Notes under the pieces: model-generated
The model's database searches: none
What the model was told of the DNA's origin: nothing
Seen by the model: only the letters and a program-made list of their open reading frames with translations
Translations under genes and position numbers: made by a program
In this document: in pieces, positions 7,836 through 16,237 of the stretch
Layout of the letters: every line of letters starts with the position of its first letter
Numbering within the stretch: position 1 is the stretch's first letter
Source: Nocardia neocaledoniensis
GTDB taxonomy: Bacteria > Actinomycetota > Actinomycetes > Mycobacteriales > Mycobacteriaceae
DNA: 64,000 bases
Assembly: GCF_003182135.1 (NCBI RefSeq)
Contig: NZ_QGTL01000004.1
Location: 186,001 to 250,000 of the forward strand
Direction: 5' to 3'

Positions 7836-9389
7836 GTGTCGGCGCCACTGGAAGCGGTCAAACAGACCATGCGAACGCGCTGGCCGCTGTATCTGACGTC
7901 GGTGCTGCTGGCCAACGCCTTCGGCGCCGTACTGGTGTGGGCGTTCATCCAGTACGGTCTGCCGGTCCCCGAGGGGGAGGCCGGTGCGGTGCGCCAGACG
8001 GGGCTGCTCGCGCCGGTGCTGGTCTTCGGCGCCGCCGCGGTGCTCAGCATCCTCGCCGCGGCCCTGATGCTGCGGCCGGTGATGCGCTGGCAGATGCGTG
8101 GCGGCCCGCCGAGCAGGCGTGAGCAGATGGCGGCCCTGCATGTGCCGCTGCGCCAGTCGATCGTGCACCTGGTGCTCTGGATCATCGGCGGCGGCATCCT
8201 GGCCGCGCTGATCATCGTCGAATCGCCCCAGCTGGCGGGCGCGGTGATCATCACCGAGTGCATGGCCGCCACCATCGTGTTCGGCTTCACCTACATGCTC
8301 GGCGAACGCATCCTGCGCCCCGTGGCCGCCGAGGCGCTCACCGAGGGCACCTTCGACCACACCCTCACCCCCGGTGTCGGCACGCGCATGGCCATGACCT
8401 GGGGCATGGGCACCTTCGCGCCGACCATCGCGATCGTGCTGCTGTGCGTCACCCAGATCTCCTCCGACGTGAAGTTCTCGGCGAACTCGCTGGCGATCTC
8501 GATCCTGCTGCTGTGCGGCGTGGTGATCATGCAGGCGCTGGCGCTGTCGATGCTGACCGGTTCGTCGATCTCCGACCCGGTGCGCCAGCTGTCCCAGGCC
8601 ATCGACCGGGTGCAGGCGGGCGCGCGCGACGTGCAGGTGGAGGTGTACGACGGCAGCGAGATCGGCCTGCTGCAGGTCGGTTTCAACCGGATGATGGAAG
8701 AGGCCGCCAAACGACGCAAGCTGCAGGAGCTGTTCGGCCAGCACGTCGGCGAGGAGGTGGCCCAGCGCGCGCTGGACTACGGCACCGAGCTCGGCGGTGA
8801 GACCAGGTTCGTCGCGGTGCTGTTCGTCGACATGGTCGGCTCGACGGCCGCGGCGGCCGAGCGACCGCCGACCGAGGTCGTCAGCCTGCTCAACGAGTTC
8901 TTCCGGGTGGTGGTCGACGTGATCGACCGCCACCACGGTTTCGTCAACAAGTTCGTCGGCGATGCCGCGCTCGCCATCTTCGGCGCGCCGCTCGACCGCC
9001 CCGACGCCCCGAGCGCCGCGCTGGCCGCCGCCCGCGATCTGCGGGAGGCGCTGCGCGAGGTGACCAGCCTCGACGTCGGCATCGGCGTCTCGGCGGGTCT
9101 CGCCGTCGCCGGAAACATCGGCGCCGCAAATCGTTTCGAATACACCGTGATCGGCGACCCCGTCAACGAGGCGTCGCGGCTCACCGAATTGGCCAAAGAT
9201 CAACCCGGCCGCGTTCTCGCTTCGGGCAGCGCGCTCTACTTCGCCGACGAAAGCGAGCAAGACCATTGGGAAACCGGCGACGAGGTCCAACTGCGTGGCA
9301 GACGCAGGAAAACCCGCCTGGCCTGGCCGAAGCCGGCGGCAGCCACGCCCGACGAGGAGCAGGGCGAACAGCTGCGTTCGTTAGGCTGA
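7836..9389 (+). CDS. Membrane adenylate/guanylate cyclase, HAMP plus class III domain
   Basis: A 517-residue protein of the mycobacterial Rv1318c-Rv1320c architecture. About six transmembrane helices (residues ~10-230) are followed by a HAMP linker (SDPVRQLSQAIDRVQAG) and a class III cyclase domain. The domain has both metal-binding Asp regions (FVDMVGSTAA and NKFVGDAALAIFG), the purine-selecting Lys in NKFVGD, and the transition-state segment GNIGAANRFEYTVIGDPVNEASRL with Asn and Arg in place. It should make cAMP (or cGMP) at the inner membrane face. The GTG at 7836 follows a -10 hexamer and no ribosome site; the ATG at 7869 is an alternative. It is divergent from the permease/kinase operon, and the YbhN-type gene follows after 4 bp. 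Confidence 0.9.
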   Translation: MSAPLEAVKQTMRTRWPLYLTSVLLANAFGAVLVWAFIQYGLPVPEGEAGAVRQTGLLAPVLVFGAAAVLSILAAALMLRPVMRWQMRGGPPSRREQMAALHVPLRQSIVHLVLWIIGGGILAALIIVESPQLAGAVIITECMAATIVFGFTYMLGERILRPVAAEALTEGTFDHTLTPGVGTRMAMTWGMGTFAPTIAIVLLCVTQISSDVKFSANSLAISILLLCGVVIMQALALSMLTGSSISDPVRQLSQAIDRVQAGARDVQVEVYDGSEIGLLQVGFNRMMEEAAKRRKLQELFGQHVGEEVAQRALDYGTELGGETRFVAVLFVDMVGSTAAAAERPPTEVVSLLNEFFRVVVDVIDRHHGFVNKFVGDAALAIFGAPLDRPDAPSAALAAARDLREALREVTSLDVGIGVSAGLAVAGNIGAANRFEYTVIGDPVNEASRLTELAKDQPGRVLASGSALYFADESEQDHWETGDEVQLRGRRRKTRLAWPKPAAATPDEEQGEQLRSLG

Positions 9390-9393
9390 GACC

Positions 9394-10476
9394 GTGACGG
9401 CCGACGGCGACCTAGCAGGCGAACCCGCCTCGCCACCGACCGAGCGCCGCCGCCGGTTCCGGTGGGTCAAGTGGGTGCTCGGTGCGGTGCTGCTCGCCCT
9501 GCTCGTCGGCGAGGGCGTCTACCTGTGGCCGCGGCTGCACGAATCCTGGCGCACGCTCACCGAGATCCATTGGGGGTGGCTGTTCCTCTGCATCGTGTTG
9601 CAGGCGATGTCGATGAGCGGGTTCGGGCGCGTGCAGAAGCAGCTGCTGCACGCGGGCGGGGTGGATGTCAGCCAGCGCAAGTCGGTGTCGGTGGTGTACG
9701 GCGCGACCGCCATGTCGGTGACGCTGCCGGCCGGCCAGGTGTTCTCCACCGCGTTCACCTACCGCCAGACCCGGCGCTGGGGGGCGAGCCCGATCGTGGC
9801 GTCCTGGCAGCTGGTGTTCTCCGGCGTCGTGGCCGCGGCCGGGCTGGCGCTGCTCGGCATCGGCGGCGCCCTGCTGGTCGGCACACAGATCGGCGGCAAG
9901 CTCATCGCCTCGGTGGTGATCCTCGCCGTGGTGCTGATCGCGGGGAACTACCTGGCCAGACACCCCGGCACGCTGGAGGCGATCCTGAAGCGGGTCCTCG
10001 CCGTGGTGAACCGGATCAGGAAGAAGCCCGCGGGCAACGGCATCGCGAAGCTGGCCGAGATCAGGGCCCAGCTCGAGTCGGTGGACCTGGGCAAGAAGGA
10101 CGCGGCGCTGGTCGGGGTGTGGGCACTGGTGCACCGCTTCGCCGACGTGGCCTGTCTCGGCGCGGCCTGTTACGCGGTCTGCGCCGATCCCAAACTGTCC
10201 GGCCTGCTCATCGCGTTCACCGCGGGCAAGGCCGTCGGCTCCATCCCGTTCGCGCCGGGCGGCATCGTCTACGTGGACGCGACTCTCATCTACGGCCTCA
10301 CCGCCGGCGCCGGTCTGCCCGCCTCGCAGGCGGTGGCGGCGGCGTTCGTCTACCGGTTCGTGAGCTTCATCCTCGTCGCGATCGTCGGCTGGATCGTCTT
10401 CGCGTTCCTGTACCGCACCCCGCACGCCGACGACGACGAATACGAGCAGGAGTTCAAGCAGCAGCGCCGGATCTAG
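9394..10476 (+). CDS. YbhN / flippase-like (LPG synthase TM-domain family) membrane protein
   Basis: A 360-residue integral membrane protein of the UPF0104/YbhN family. It has a basic N-terminus (ERRRRFRWVKW) and about eight hydrophobic segments. Typical motifs include MSVTLPAGQVFSTAFTYRQ, the AGKAVGSIPFAPGGIVYVD loop and the Q/AAAFVYRFVSF helix. The family is homologous to the flippase half of MprF and is thought to move lipids; a specific substrate cannot be assigned. It starts with GTG 4 bp after the cyclase stop, so the pair is one operon. Its end overlaps a convergent DUF3054 gene by 4 bp. Confidence 0.85.
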   Translation: MTADGDLAGEPASPPTERRRRFRWVKWVLGAVLLALLVGEGVYLWPRLHESWRTLTEIHWGWLFLCIVLQAMSMSGFGRVQKQLLHAGGVDVSQRKSVSVVYGATAMSVTLPAGQVFSTAFTYRQTRRWGASPIVASWQLVFSGVVAAAGLALLGIGGALLVGTQIGGKLIASVVILAVVLIAGNYLARHPGTLEAILKRVLAVVNRIRKKPAGNGIAKLAEIRAQLESVDLGKKDAALVGVWALVHRFADVACLGAACYAVCADPKLSGLLIAFTAGKAVGSIPFAPGGIVYVDATLIYGLTAGAGLPASQAVAAAFVYRFVSFILVAIVGWIVFAFLYRTPHADDDEYEQEFKQQRRI

Positions 10477-10829
10477 CGCAGGGCCCGGATCGCCGCGCGC
10501 CAGCCGAGCAGGAACAGCGCGAGCACACTGGCCGCGACGATGACGAAGCTCACGGCCACACCCTGGCCGCTGACGGCGCGCAGGAGCATGCCGCCGACGA
10601 GGGTGCACGCCCAGATGACCAGGCCGCTCGGCCACAGCGCGGTCCCGTCGAAACGGGCACCGCGCGCGATGAACACCGCTATCGCCCACCCGACGAGCAG
10701 CCCGATCCCGAACGGCCACACCGTTTTCAGGAGACCGGCCAGCACCGCCTCGTCGTGACTGCGCCTACCGATCGCACAGAAAACGATCACCAGCAGGGCA
10801 TCGACCAGCAACGGCGCAAATCTCCTCAC
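10473..10829 (-). CDS. DUF3054 small membrane protein
   Basis: A 118-residue protein with four hydrophobic segments and the DUF3054 signatures VDALLVIVFCAIGRRSH and TVWPFGIGLLVGW, followed by the WPSGLVIWACTLVGGMLLR helix. It is a cytoplasmic membrane protein of unknown function, widespread in Actinobacteria. The GTG start has a weak ribosome site. It stands alone, convergent with the YbhN-type gene. Confidence 0.85.
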   Translation of the reverse strand: MRRFAPLLVDALLVIVFCAIGRRSHDEAVLAGLLKTVWPFGIGLLVGWAIAVFIARGARFDGTALWPSGLVIWACTLVGGMLLRAVSGQGVAVSFVIVAASVLALFLLGWRAAIRALR

Positions 10830-10913
10830 GCCTGGAGCCTATCCGGTGAAGATCGACATCGAGCGCGGCCCCACCGCCCCTGACCAGTGCGCGATCTGCA
10901 CGCACATCCGCGC

Positions 10914-12602
10914 TTACGGCTCGGGCGTTGCCAACGACTTCAGCAGGACCGAGGCCAGTCGCGAGGTGGCGTCGCCGCTGTCGGCGTCGGCGATGTGCAC
11001 CGCGAAGACCAGGTCGCCCATGGCCGCGAGCAGCCAGCCGTCGGATCCGCCGATCGCGGTGAAGGCGGTGACGTCGCGGAAGCCGCGCAGGGCGGCGGTC
11101 TCCGGCTTGCCGATGCCCTCGTGCATCATGGCCCGCAACCGGTCGACCGCGGCCTGCGGGAGCGCGGGCACCGGGGTCTCGGTGGTGCTCGGCTTGCCGT
11201 TCTCGATCATCGGCGGCACCACCGAGCCGCGGGTGATCGCGGCGGCGGCGATCGCCATGCCGAACGGACTGGCCAGGACAGCGTCCGAACCGGCCCCCTG
11301 CCGCACCTGTTCGGTACTGCGTCCCGGCGCGGCGATCCGGCCGGTCACCTCGTCGAGGCCCTGCACCTTGAAGTCGACGCCGACGCCGAGCGCGGTGGCC
11401 GCCTCGGCCGCCTCCTGCTCCGAGACATCCTGCGGCGCTTTGTTCTTCGTCGCGGCGGCGACGGCGCGGAACAGTTCCATGGTGCCGCCCGCCGGGTACA
11501 GACCGGTGAACGCGATCGGCCCCTTCTCGGTGGCGTAGCTGTTCTGCGCGACCGCGACGACCGCGCCGGTGGACGGCTGGATCGCGACCACCGAGGCAGG
11601 CGTGCCGACGCTGACCACCGCGTCCTCGGCCGCACGCTGCAACCGCTGGTCCATCGTCGCGGAGATGTCCGGCCCCGCCGGGCCCTGGTAGCCGGCGACC
11701 TGGTTGACGAACCGGCCGTCGGCCTCGAAGATCTGCACGCCCCAGCCCGCGGTGGCCTCCTGGCTGTCGAACCACACCTCGCGCAGCGCGTCCAGCATGG
11801 GCGACCAGGTGCGCCGGTCGGCCGAGATCAGCTTGGGCTGCTTCTCCATCACCACGCCGGGTACCTTGGCCATCCGCGGTTCCAGGATCGCGAAATCGCC
11901 CTCGCGCAGGTTCACCGCGACCACCGGCTGCCCCTGCGAGGCGGCCAGTTGCTGCATCAACGAGGGCCCGGTGATCAGTGGCGCGACCGGTTCGATGGCC
12001 TCGGCGAGCGCGTTGGTCGAGCCGACGAGGTCACCGGTGCGGCTCGGATCGAGCTTGATGACATTGATCGTCTGCTCGGTCATCAGCGGCTCACCAGCGA
12101 GGTCGACGACCCGCGGCGGCGGCTTCGCGGTGGTGCGCACGAGCTTGACGGTGCGATTGTCGGTGAGCTGCGGCATCACGACCTGGGGCTCCCAGGTGAT
12201 GCGCCAACCGATGGCGAGCTTGCGGACGGTGCCCTGCAGGGTATAGGTCCAGTCCTTGCGCTCACCGAAGTTCCAGGCGACATCCATGCTGAAGATGGCC
12301 GACTGCGGATCGAGATCGATGACCTGGGTCTTCTCGTAGTCGACGGTGCCGGTCGCCAGGCCCTCGAACATTTGCTTCATGGTTGCCGAAGCGGCGGCGG
12401 GGTAGGAGGTCAGCTCGGCGGCCTTGGTGTAGTCCTGTTCGTCGAGCAGGTCGGTGAACCGCTGGACAACCGACTCGGACTCACTGGGTGTGTCCCCCAC
12501 CCCGCACGAGCACAGCGCGATGGCGAGGGTCGCGACCCCCGCGATCGCCATTGCGCCCCGGACCCGAAAGCGGCGGGATCCCCACACATCCATATCGCCC
12601 AC
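10914..12602 (-). CDS. NTF2-like/transpeptidase-fold lipoprotein, PBP homologue without catalytic Ser and Lys
   Basis: A 562-residue homologue of Rv2864c-type penicillin-binding lipoproteins. It has a signal peptide ending in a lipobox-like ALCSC, an NTF2-like/MecA-N domain (~40-160), a PBP dimerisation-like segment, and a transpeptidase-like fold (~310-562) with ASVVAIQPSTGAVVAVAQN. The active-site SxxK is absent: the usual PPGSTFK is here PAGGTME, giving G373 and E376 instead of Ser and Lys. No KTG triad is recognisable near the C-terminus either, where AFTAIGGSDGW lies instead. It is therefore probably a non-catalytic envelope protein. The GTG at 12602 and the ATG at 12593 are both possible starts. 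Confidence 0.85.
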   Translation of the reverse strand: MGDMDVWGSRRFRVRGAMAIAGVATLAIALCSCGVGDTPSESESVVQRFTDLLDEQDYTKAAELTSYPAAASATMKQMFEGLATGTVDYEKTQVIDLDPQSAIFSMDVAWNFGERKDWTYTLQGTVRKLAIGWRITWEPQVVMPQLTDNRTVKLVRTTAKPPPRVVDLAGEPLMTEQTINVIKLDPSRTGDLVGSTNALAEAIEPVAPLITGPSLMQQLAASQGQPVVAVNLREGDFAILEPRMAKVPGVVMEKQPKLISADRRTWSPMLDALREVWFDSQEATAGWGVQIFEADGRFVNQVAGYQGPAGPDISATMDQRLQRAAEDAVVSVGTPASVVAIQPSTGAVVAVAQNSYATEKGPIAFTGLYPAGGTMELFRAVAAATKNKAPQDVSEQEAAEAATALGVGVDFKVQGLDEVTGRIAAPGRSTEQVRQGAGSDAVLASPFGMAIAAAAITRGSVVPPMIENGKPSTTETPVPALPQAAVDRLRAMMHEGIGKPETAALRGFRDVTAFTAIGGSDGWLLAAMGDLVFAVHIADADSGDATSRLASVLLKSLATPEP

Positions 12603-12992
12603 TCTTCACTCTTGCCACTCCGGTAACAAATCCACCGTACCGGAAGTTGACCCGTCTCCGATGCCCCGGTAACACGGGACCACTACCCGACCACAGCACC
12701 TCGATTGTGCCCGATATCTCCCCCTGCCGAGGGGCCGATTTCGAACCTCGCCCAGCCAGTGGCAACAACTGGCGCGCTAACCGTACCGGCAGGCCCGCCC
12801 GGTTGTGCGCATCTCGCATCGTCCCGGCGATTCAACGCGAGGATACCCAGGCCCGTCCCCGCTCAACCCCGGCGACCGCCGATCGGAACCCACCCGAAAG
12901 CCACGTTCTCGCAGAGCATAAATCAGCACGCATATGTCGGCGTAATCTTGTAATCAACGCAACGTGCGCTACACAGACAGCAGGTGATTGCC
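12603..12992. other. 390-bp intergenic region with a tRNA-like relic
   Basis: No convincing coding frame occurs here. It contains the promoter regions of the two divergent flanking genes and the tRNA-like segment listed separately. A TAATCT hexamer at 12943-12948 could be a -10 for the rightward gene. Confidence 0.5.
12723..12793 (-). other. tRNA-like sequence, probably degenerate
   Basis: Read on the - strand, this 71-nt stretch begins CCTGCCG and ends CGGCAGG, a perfect 7-bp acceptor-like stem. Inside are a D-arm-like GGTTAGCGC, a 6-bp hairpin with a 7-nt loop (GCCAGT TGTTGCC ACTGGC) in the anticodon position, and a TTCGAAA T-loop. Against a working tRNA, position 33 of the loop is G rather than U and the T-stem does not pair properly. 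A decayed tRNA or chance resemblance are the options. Confidence 0.3.
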
Positions 12993-13562
12993 ATGCGGAA
13001 CGCTCATCGCGAACGCGGATTCGGCCGCCCCGGCGGCTGGCAGCAAGCAGACCTCCCCGATCCCTCCGACGCGCCCGACTGGTTCGCCGGGCGATTGCCC
13101 GCCGACTGGTTCACCGGCCCGCCCGAGATCGAGATCGACCGCGACGAGATCGTGGTCGTCGGCGAACTGCCACCGCCCAAGAGCACCGACGGCGCGCCGC
13201 CCTCGGCCGCCACGAAGGAGGGCGCGCTCGCGCGCTGGCGCGAGTCGACCCGGCCCGCCCGGATGCAGATCGCCGACGAGGCCCAGCGCCGTTATCGCCG
13301 CAGTGTCGCCTGGGGCGTGCGGCTCGACGGGGAGCGAATCCTGTTCACCCACCTCGCGGTTCCGGTGATGACGCGGCTGCGCCAGCCCGAACGGCAGGTC
13401 CTCGACACCCTGATCGACGCGGGCGTCGCCCGATCCCGCGCCGACGCGCTGGCCTGGACGGTGAAGCTGGCGGGCAAGCACGCCGAGAGCTGGCTCGCCG
13501 AACTGCGCGAGGCCATGCGCAAGGTCGACGACCTGCGCTCAGAGGGCCCGACCGGGCTGTGA
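12993..13562 (+). CDS. Conserved actinobacterial hypothetical protein
   Basis: A 189-residue soluble protein that I cannot place in a family. The first ~70 residues are rich in Pro, Asp and Trp (DWFAGRLPADWFTGPPEIE). The rest is mainly helical and charged, with GALARWRESTRPARMQIADE and a C-terminal region ARSRADALAWTVKLAGKH that looks like a helical DNA- or protein-binding segment. The ATG at 12993 is preferred because AGGTGA lies 5 nt upstream; a GTG 9 bp earlier would overlap that site. aroQ follows after 15 bp, so they may be cotranscribed. Confidence 0.7.
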   Translation: MRNAHRERGFGRPGGWQQADLPDPSDAPDWFAGRLPADWFTGPPEIEIDRDEIVVVGELPPPKSTDGAPPSAATKEGALARWRESTRPARMQIADEAQRRYRRSVAWGVRLDGERILFTHLAVPVMTRLRQPERQVLDTLIDAGVARSRADALAWTVKLAGKHAESWLAELREAMRKVDDLRSEGPTGL

Positions 13563-13577
13563 ATTAAGGTGGCCCGC

Positions 13578-14024
13578 ATGGAGAACGTGCGGGCCACCGG
13601 TCCGATCCTGGTGCTCAACGGGCCGAACCTGAACATGCTCGGCACCCGTCAGCCGCAGATCTACGGCGCCGACACCCTCGACGACGTGGTCGCCCTGTGC
13701 GAGCGGACGGCCGTCCGGTTCGGGCGCGAAGTGGTGGCGTTCCAGTCCAATCACGAAGGCGCGCTGATCGATCGGATCCACGAGGCGCGCGGCCGGGTCT
13801 CGGCCATCGTGATCAATCCCGGCGGGCTCACGCACACGTCCGTGGCGCTGCGCGACGCGCTCGTCATCCCCGAGGTGCCGATCGTGGAGGTGCACATCAG
13901 CAATGTGCACGCGCGCGAGGAGTTCCGGCACCATTCGTTCGTCTCCCCCATCGCGACCGCAGTGATCGCGGGCCTCGGCATCCAGGGCTACGCGGCCGCC
14001 ATCGAGTTCCTCAGCACCCGCTAG
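13578..14024 (+). CDS. aroQ: 3-dehydroquinate dehydratase, type II
   Basis: A 148-residue enzyme of the shikimate pathway, dehydrating 3-dehydroquinate to 3-dehydroshikimate in the cytoplasm as a dodecamer. All type II signatures are present: [20 protein letters not shown] with the catalytic Tyr29, the QSNHEG loop, [17 protein letters not shown], and [17 protein letters not shown] with the catalytic His. The length matches the family. The ATG at 13578 has AAGGTGG 5 nt before it. It is separated from other aro genes here, as often in Nocardia-like genomes. Confidence 0.95.
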   Translation: MENVRATGPILVLNGPNLNMLGTRQPQIYGADTLDDVVALCERTAVRFGREVVAFQSNHEGALIDRIHEARGRVSAIVINPGGLTHTSVALRDALVIPEVPIVEVHISNVHAREEFRHHSFVSPIATAVIAGLGIQGYAAAIEFLSTR

Positions 14025-14077
14025 TGCTGCGCTGAGCCTTCACACATCGCTCGAAAGAGTGTGCGTTGCGCGCAGTC

Positions 14078-14524
14078 CTAGGCGATCCGGAAGACCGGGA
14101 ATCCGGGAGCGATGGCCGCGAGCTCGTCATCGGTCGCGTTCTTGTCGACGCCCTCGAAGAACTTGCCTACCTCCCAGCCCCACTTCTCCAGGTAGAGGCG
14201 CAGCAGCGGGACCTTCGCCGCGTCGGCGACCTCGGTGGCGGTGAAGGTTTCGGCTTTGCGGCCCAGCCGCAGTTCCCCCTCGCCCGCGACGCGCAGGTTG
14301 CGCACCCACTGGGTGTGCCCGCGCGGGGCCACCAGGTAGCGCGCGCCGTCGGCGCCGGTCAGCACGTTGACCATCGTGGTGCGCCATTCCCCACTCTTGC
14401 GGCCGCGCACAGCGAGCAGCCGTGAGCCGGCGACGCTGACGCCCAGCTTGGGCAGCAGGTTGGCGATCTTGTTCATGATCGGATCGAAGCCGGTGGGGCG
14501 GAGGTAGCGAGTCGCGTTGTCCAT
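14078..14524 (-). CDS. Deazaflavin (F420)-dependent nitroreductase-family protein, Ddn-like
   Basis: A 148-residue split-barrel protein of the F420-dependent quinone/nitroreductase family that includes mycobacterial Ddn. Motifs are LLAVRGRKSGEWRTTMVNV, then YLVAPRGHTQWVRNLR (the usual cofactor-contact region), GEGELRLGRK and the C-terminal PGFPVFRI. It probably reduces quinones or similar electrophiles with F420H2 at the membrane face; the substrate is unknown. The ATG at 14524 has GGGAGA upstream. Two palindromic sites flank its promoter and suggest TetR-type repression, but no regulator gene is adjacent on this side of the tnpB element. Confidence 0.85.
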   Translation of the reverse strand: MDNATRYLRPTGFDPIMNKIANLLPKLGVSVAGSRLLAVRGRKSGEWRTTMVNVLTGADGARYLVAPRGHTQWVRNLRVAGEGELRLGRKAETFTATEVADAAKVPLLRLYLEKWGWEVGKFFEGVDKNATDDELAAIAPGFPVFRIA

Positions 14525-14544
14525 CTTGATCTCTCCCGAACTGT

Positions 14545-14555
14545 GAGCACTGCTC
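14545..14555. promoter_or_regulatory. Putative operator, site 1 (GAGCACTGCTC)
   Basis: GAGCACTGCTC is an inverted repeat around a central C. It lies just downstream of the probable -10 of the Ddn-like gene and is the exact reverse complement of site 2. Confidence 0.6.
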
Positions 14556-14568
14556 TCTATTTGACACA

Positions 14569-14597
14569 AGCATGCGCGCTCGCGGTCAGCCTGTCAA
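14569..14597 (-). promoter_or_regulatory. Promoter of the Ddn-like gene
   Basis: On the - strand a perfect -35 TTGACA (14597-14592) is followed after 17 bp by CATGCT (14574-14569). The -35 abuts operator site 2 and site 1 lies past the -10, so a repressor bound at both would block the promoter. Confidence 0.5.
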
Positions 14598-14609
14598 GAG
14601 CAGTGCTCT
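14597..14609. promoter_or_regulatory. Putative operator, site 2 (AGAGCAGTGCTCT)
   Basis: A perfect 13-bp palindrome, AGAGCA-G-TGCTCT, overlapping the edge of the -35 box of the Ddn-like gene. Size and symmetry are typical of TetR-family operators. Confidence 0.6.
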
Positions 14610-14764
14610 CAGTTCGCTACGACCGGCCATTCCGAAGTATTGCCATGGGATTGGCGAAGCGAATTTCTGAGCCAGTCGTTCGAATATATGTTTGAATGTC
14701 GGGCAGGGTGTCGACCCGAGCGCACGCGAACGTTCGACACCGAACATCGCCAGAGCGGGGGGTC

Positions 14765-16237
14765 GTGGCTCGGTTCGAGGTTCCTGATGGGTGGGTAGCG
14801 CAGGCATATCGGTTTGCGCTGGACCCGACCCCGTCCCAGGACACGGCGTTGCGGTCGCACTGCGGGGCCGCACGGTTCACGTTCAATCACATGCTCGAAC
14901 ACGTGCGAGCGGTCATGGAGCAGCGGATCGCGGAACGTTCCTACGGTCTCGGCGAGGGTCAGCTAACCCCGTTGCAAGGGTGGTCGCTGGCCGCGTTGCG
15001 GAAAACGTGGAACCAGCGTAAGGGTGGGTGTGCACCGTGGTGGCCGGAAAACAGCAAGGAGGCCTACAACACGGGCCTGGACGAGCTGGCACGTGCCCTG
15101 CACGCCTGGACAACATCGCGGGCCGGGACTCGGGCGGGTGCGCGGGTCGGGTTCCCCCGGCATAAACGCAAGGCCCGCACAGGGTTGTCGGTGCGGTTCA
15201 CCACCGGCACCATCCGGATCGAACCCGACCGCCATCACATCACCCTGCCCCGGCTCGGTACCCTGCACACCCTCGAGTCCACCCGCAAACTCGCACGCCG
15301 TATCGAAGCCGGGACGGCGCGGGTCCTGTCGGCGACTGCCCGGTTCGACGGCCGCCGCTGGTGGTGCGCGTTCGCGGTGATCGTGGCCGGTAAACAGCGA
15401 CCCGCCCATGTCCGCCGGGCCAGTCCACGATGTTCGACCGTCGGGGTCGATGTCGGAGTCAAGGATCTGATCGTGGCAGCGACTGGCGATGGTGTGGAGG
15501 TGGCCAGGGTCGGGGCATTGAAACCGTTGACTGCGGCGAGCACTCGCTTGTCGGTGTTGCAGCGTCGTGCTGCACGGCGGCAGGGCCGCTGGAAGCCGCA
15601 TACCCGGCAGCGCCAGACCCCGTCCAAGCGGTGGCTGCGAACTCAGGCACAGATCGGGAAAACGCATGCGCGGGTGGCGAACTTGCGGGCCGAGCACCTG
15701 CATGCGATCACCACTCGACTGGCGCGTGAGCACGCGGTGATCGTGGTGGAAGATTTGAATGTGGCCGGGTTGACTCGTGCCGGTGGCGCCCGTAAGCGGG
15801 GGTTGAATCGGGCGATCGCTGATACCGCGTTGGCCAGAATCCGGCGTCTACTGGCCTACAAGACTCGCTGGTACGGGTCGGAACTGGTGGTAGCGGATCG
15901 ATGGTTTCCCTCCAGCAAGACGTGTTCGGGTTGTGGTGGGCGAAAGCCAAACCTGCCACTCGCTGCGCGCACCTACTCGTGTGACATGTGTGGCATGCAG
16001 GTCGATCGGGACCTCAATGCCGCGATCAATCTCGCCCGCCTCGGCGCCACGGCCCACCAGGGCCGCGGATCGGGGACCGGTACCGGGAGTGGCCCGGCCG
16101 CCGACCATCGGGTCGGACAAGGACGTGGAGCCAGCCGTAAGACCCGTCTCACCGATACGGTGGGGAAGGCAGGAGGCGTCGAAGCGTCTACCCCGCACCA
16201 CCAGCCGGTGGGTCAGACGGGGACCGCCTCTCCGTAA
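14765..16237 (+). CDS. tnpB: TnpB, RNA-guided nuclease of IS605-type element
   Basis: A 490-residue OrfB/TnpB protein. It has an N-terminal OrfB helix-turn-helix-like region (YRFALDPTPSQ, RFTFNHML, then the KEAYNTGLDELARALHAW segment) and a split RuvC-like domain. The catalytic acids are D229 (VGVDVGVKDL), E329 (VVEDLN) and the DRDLNAA motif at 414-420. The zinc finger CSGCGGRK...CDMC lies between the last two. TnpB proteins cut DNA guided by RNA from the element's right end. All catalytic residues remain, so it may be active. The GTG at 14765 matches the family N-terminus; an ATG at 14696 would add an atypical 23 residues. The ~55-residue C-terminal tail after the RuvC motif overlaps the presumed guide-RNA scaffold. 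Confidence 0.9.
   Translation: MARFEVPDGWVAQAYRFALDPTPSQDTALRSHCGAARFTFNHMLEHVRAVMEQRIAERSYGLGEGQLTPLQGWSLAALRKTWNQRKGGCAPWWPENSKEAYNTGLDELARALHAWTTSRAGTRAGARVGFPRHKRKARTGLSVRFTTGTIRIEPDRHHITLPRLGTLHTLESTRKLARRIEAGTARVLSATARFDGRRWWCAFAVIVAGKQRPAHVRRASPRCSTVGVDVGVKDLIVAATGDGVEVARVGALKPLTAASTRLSVLQRRAARRQGRWKPHTRQRQTPSKRWLRTQAQIGKTHARVANLRAEHLHAITTRLAREHAVIVVEDLNVAGLTRAGGARKRGLNRAIADTALARIRRLLAYKTRWYGSELVVADRWFPSSKTCSGCGGRKPNLPLAARTYSCDMCGMQVDRDLNAAINLARLGATAHQGRGSGTGTGSGPAADHRVGQGRGASRKTRLTDTVGKAGGVEASTPHHQPVGQTGTASP

Noticed and set aside
7797-9290. Upstream extension of the AI-2E permease frame
   Set aside because: It is antisense to the cyclase and has no membrane character; the family N-terminus starts at 7796.
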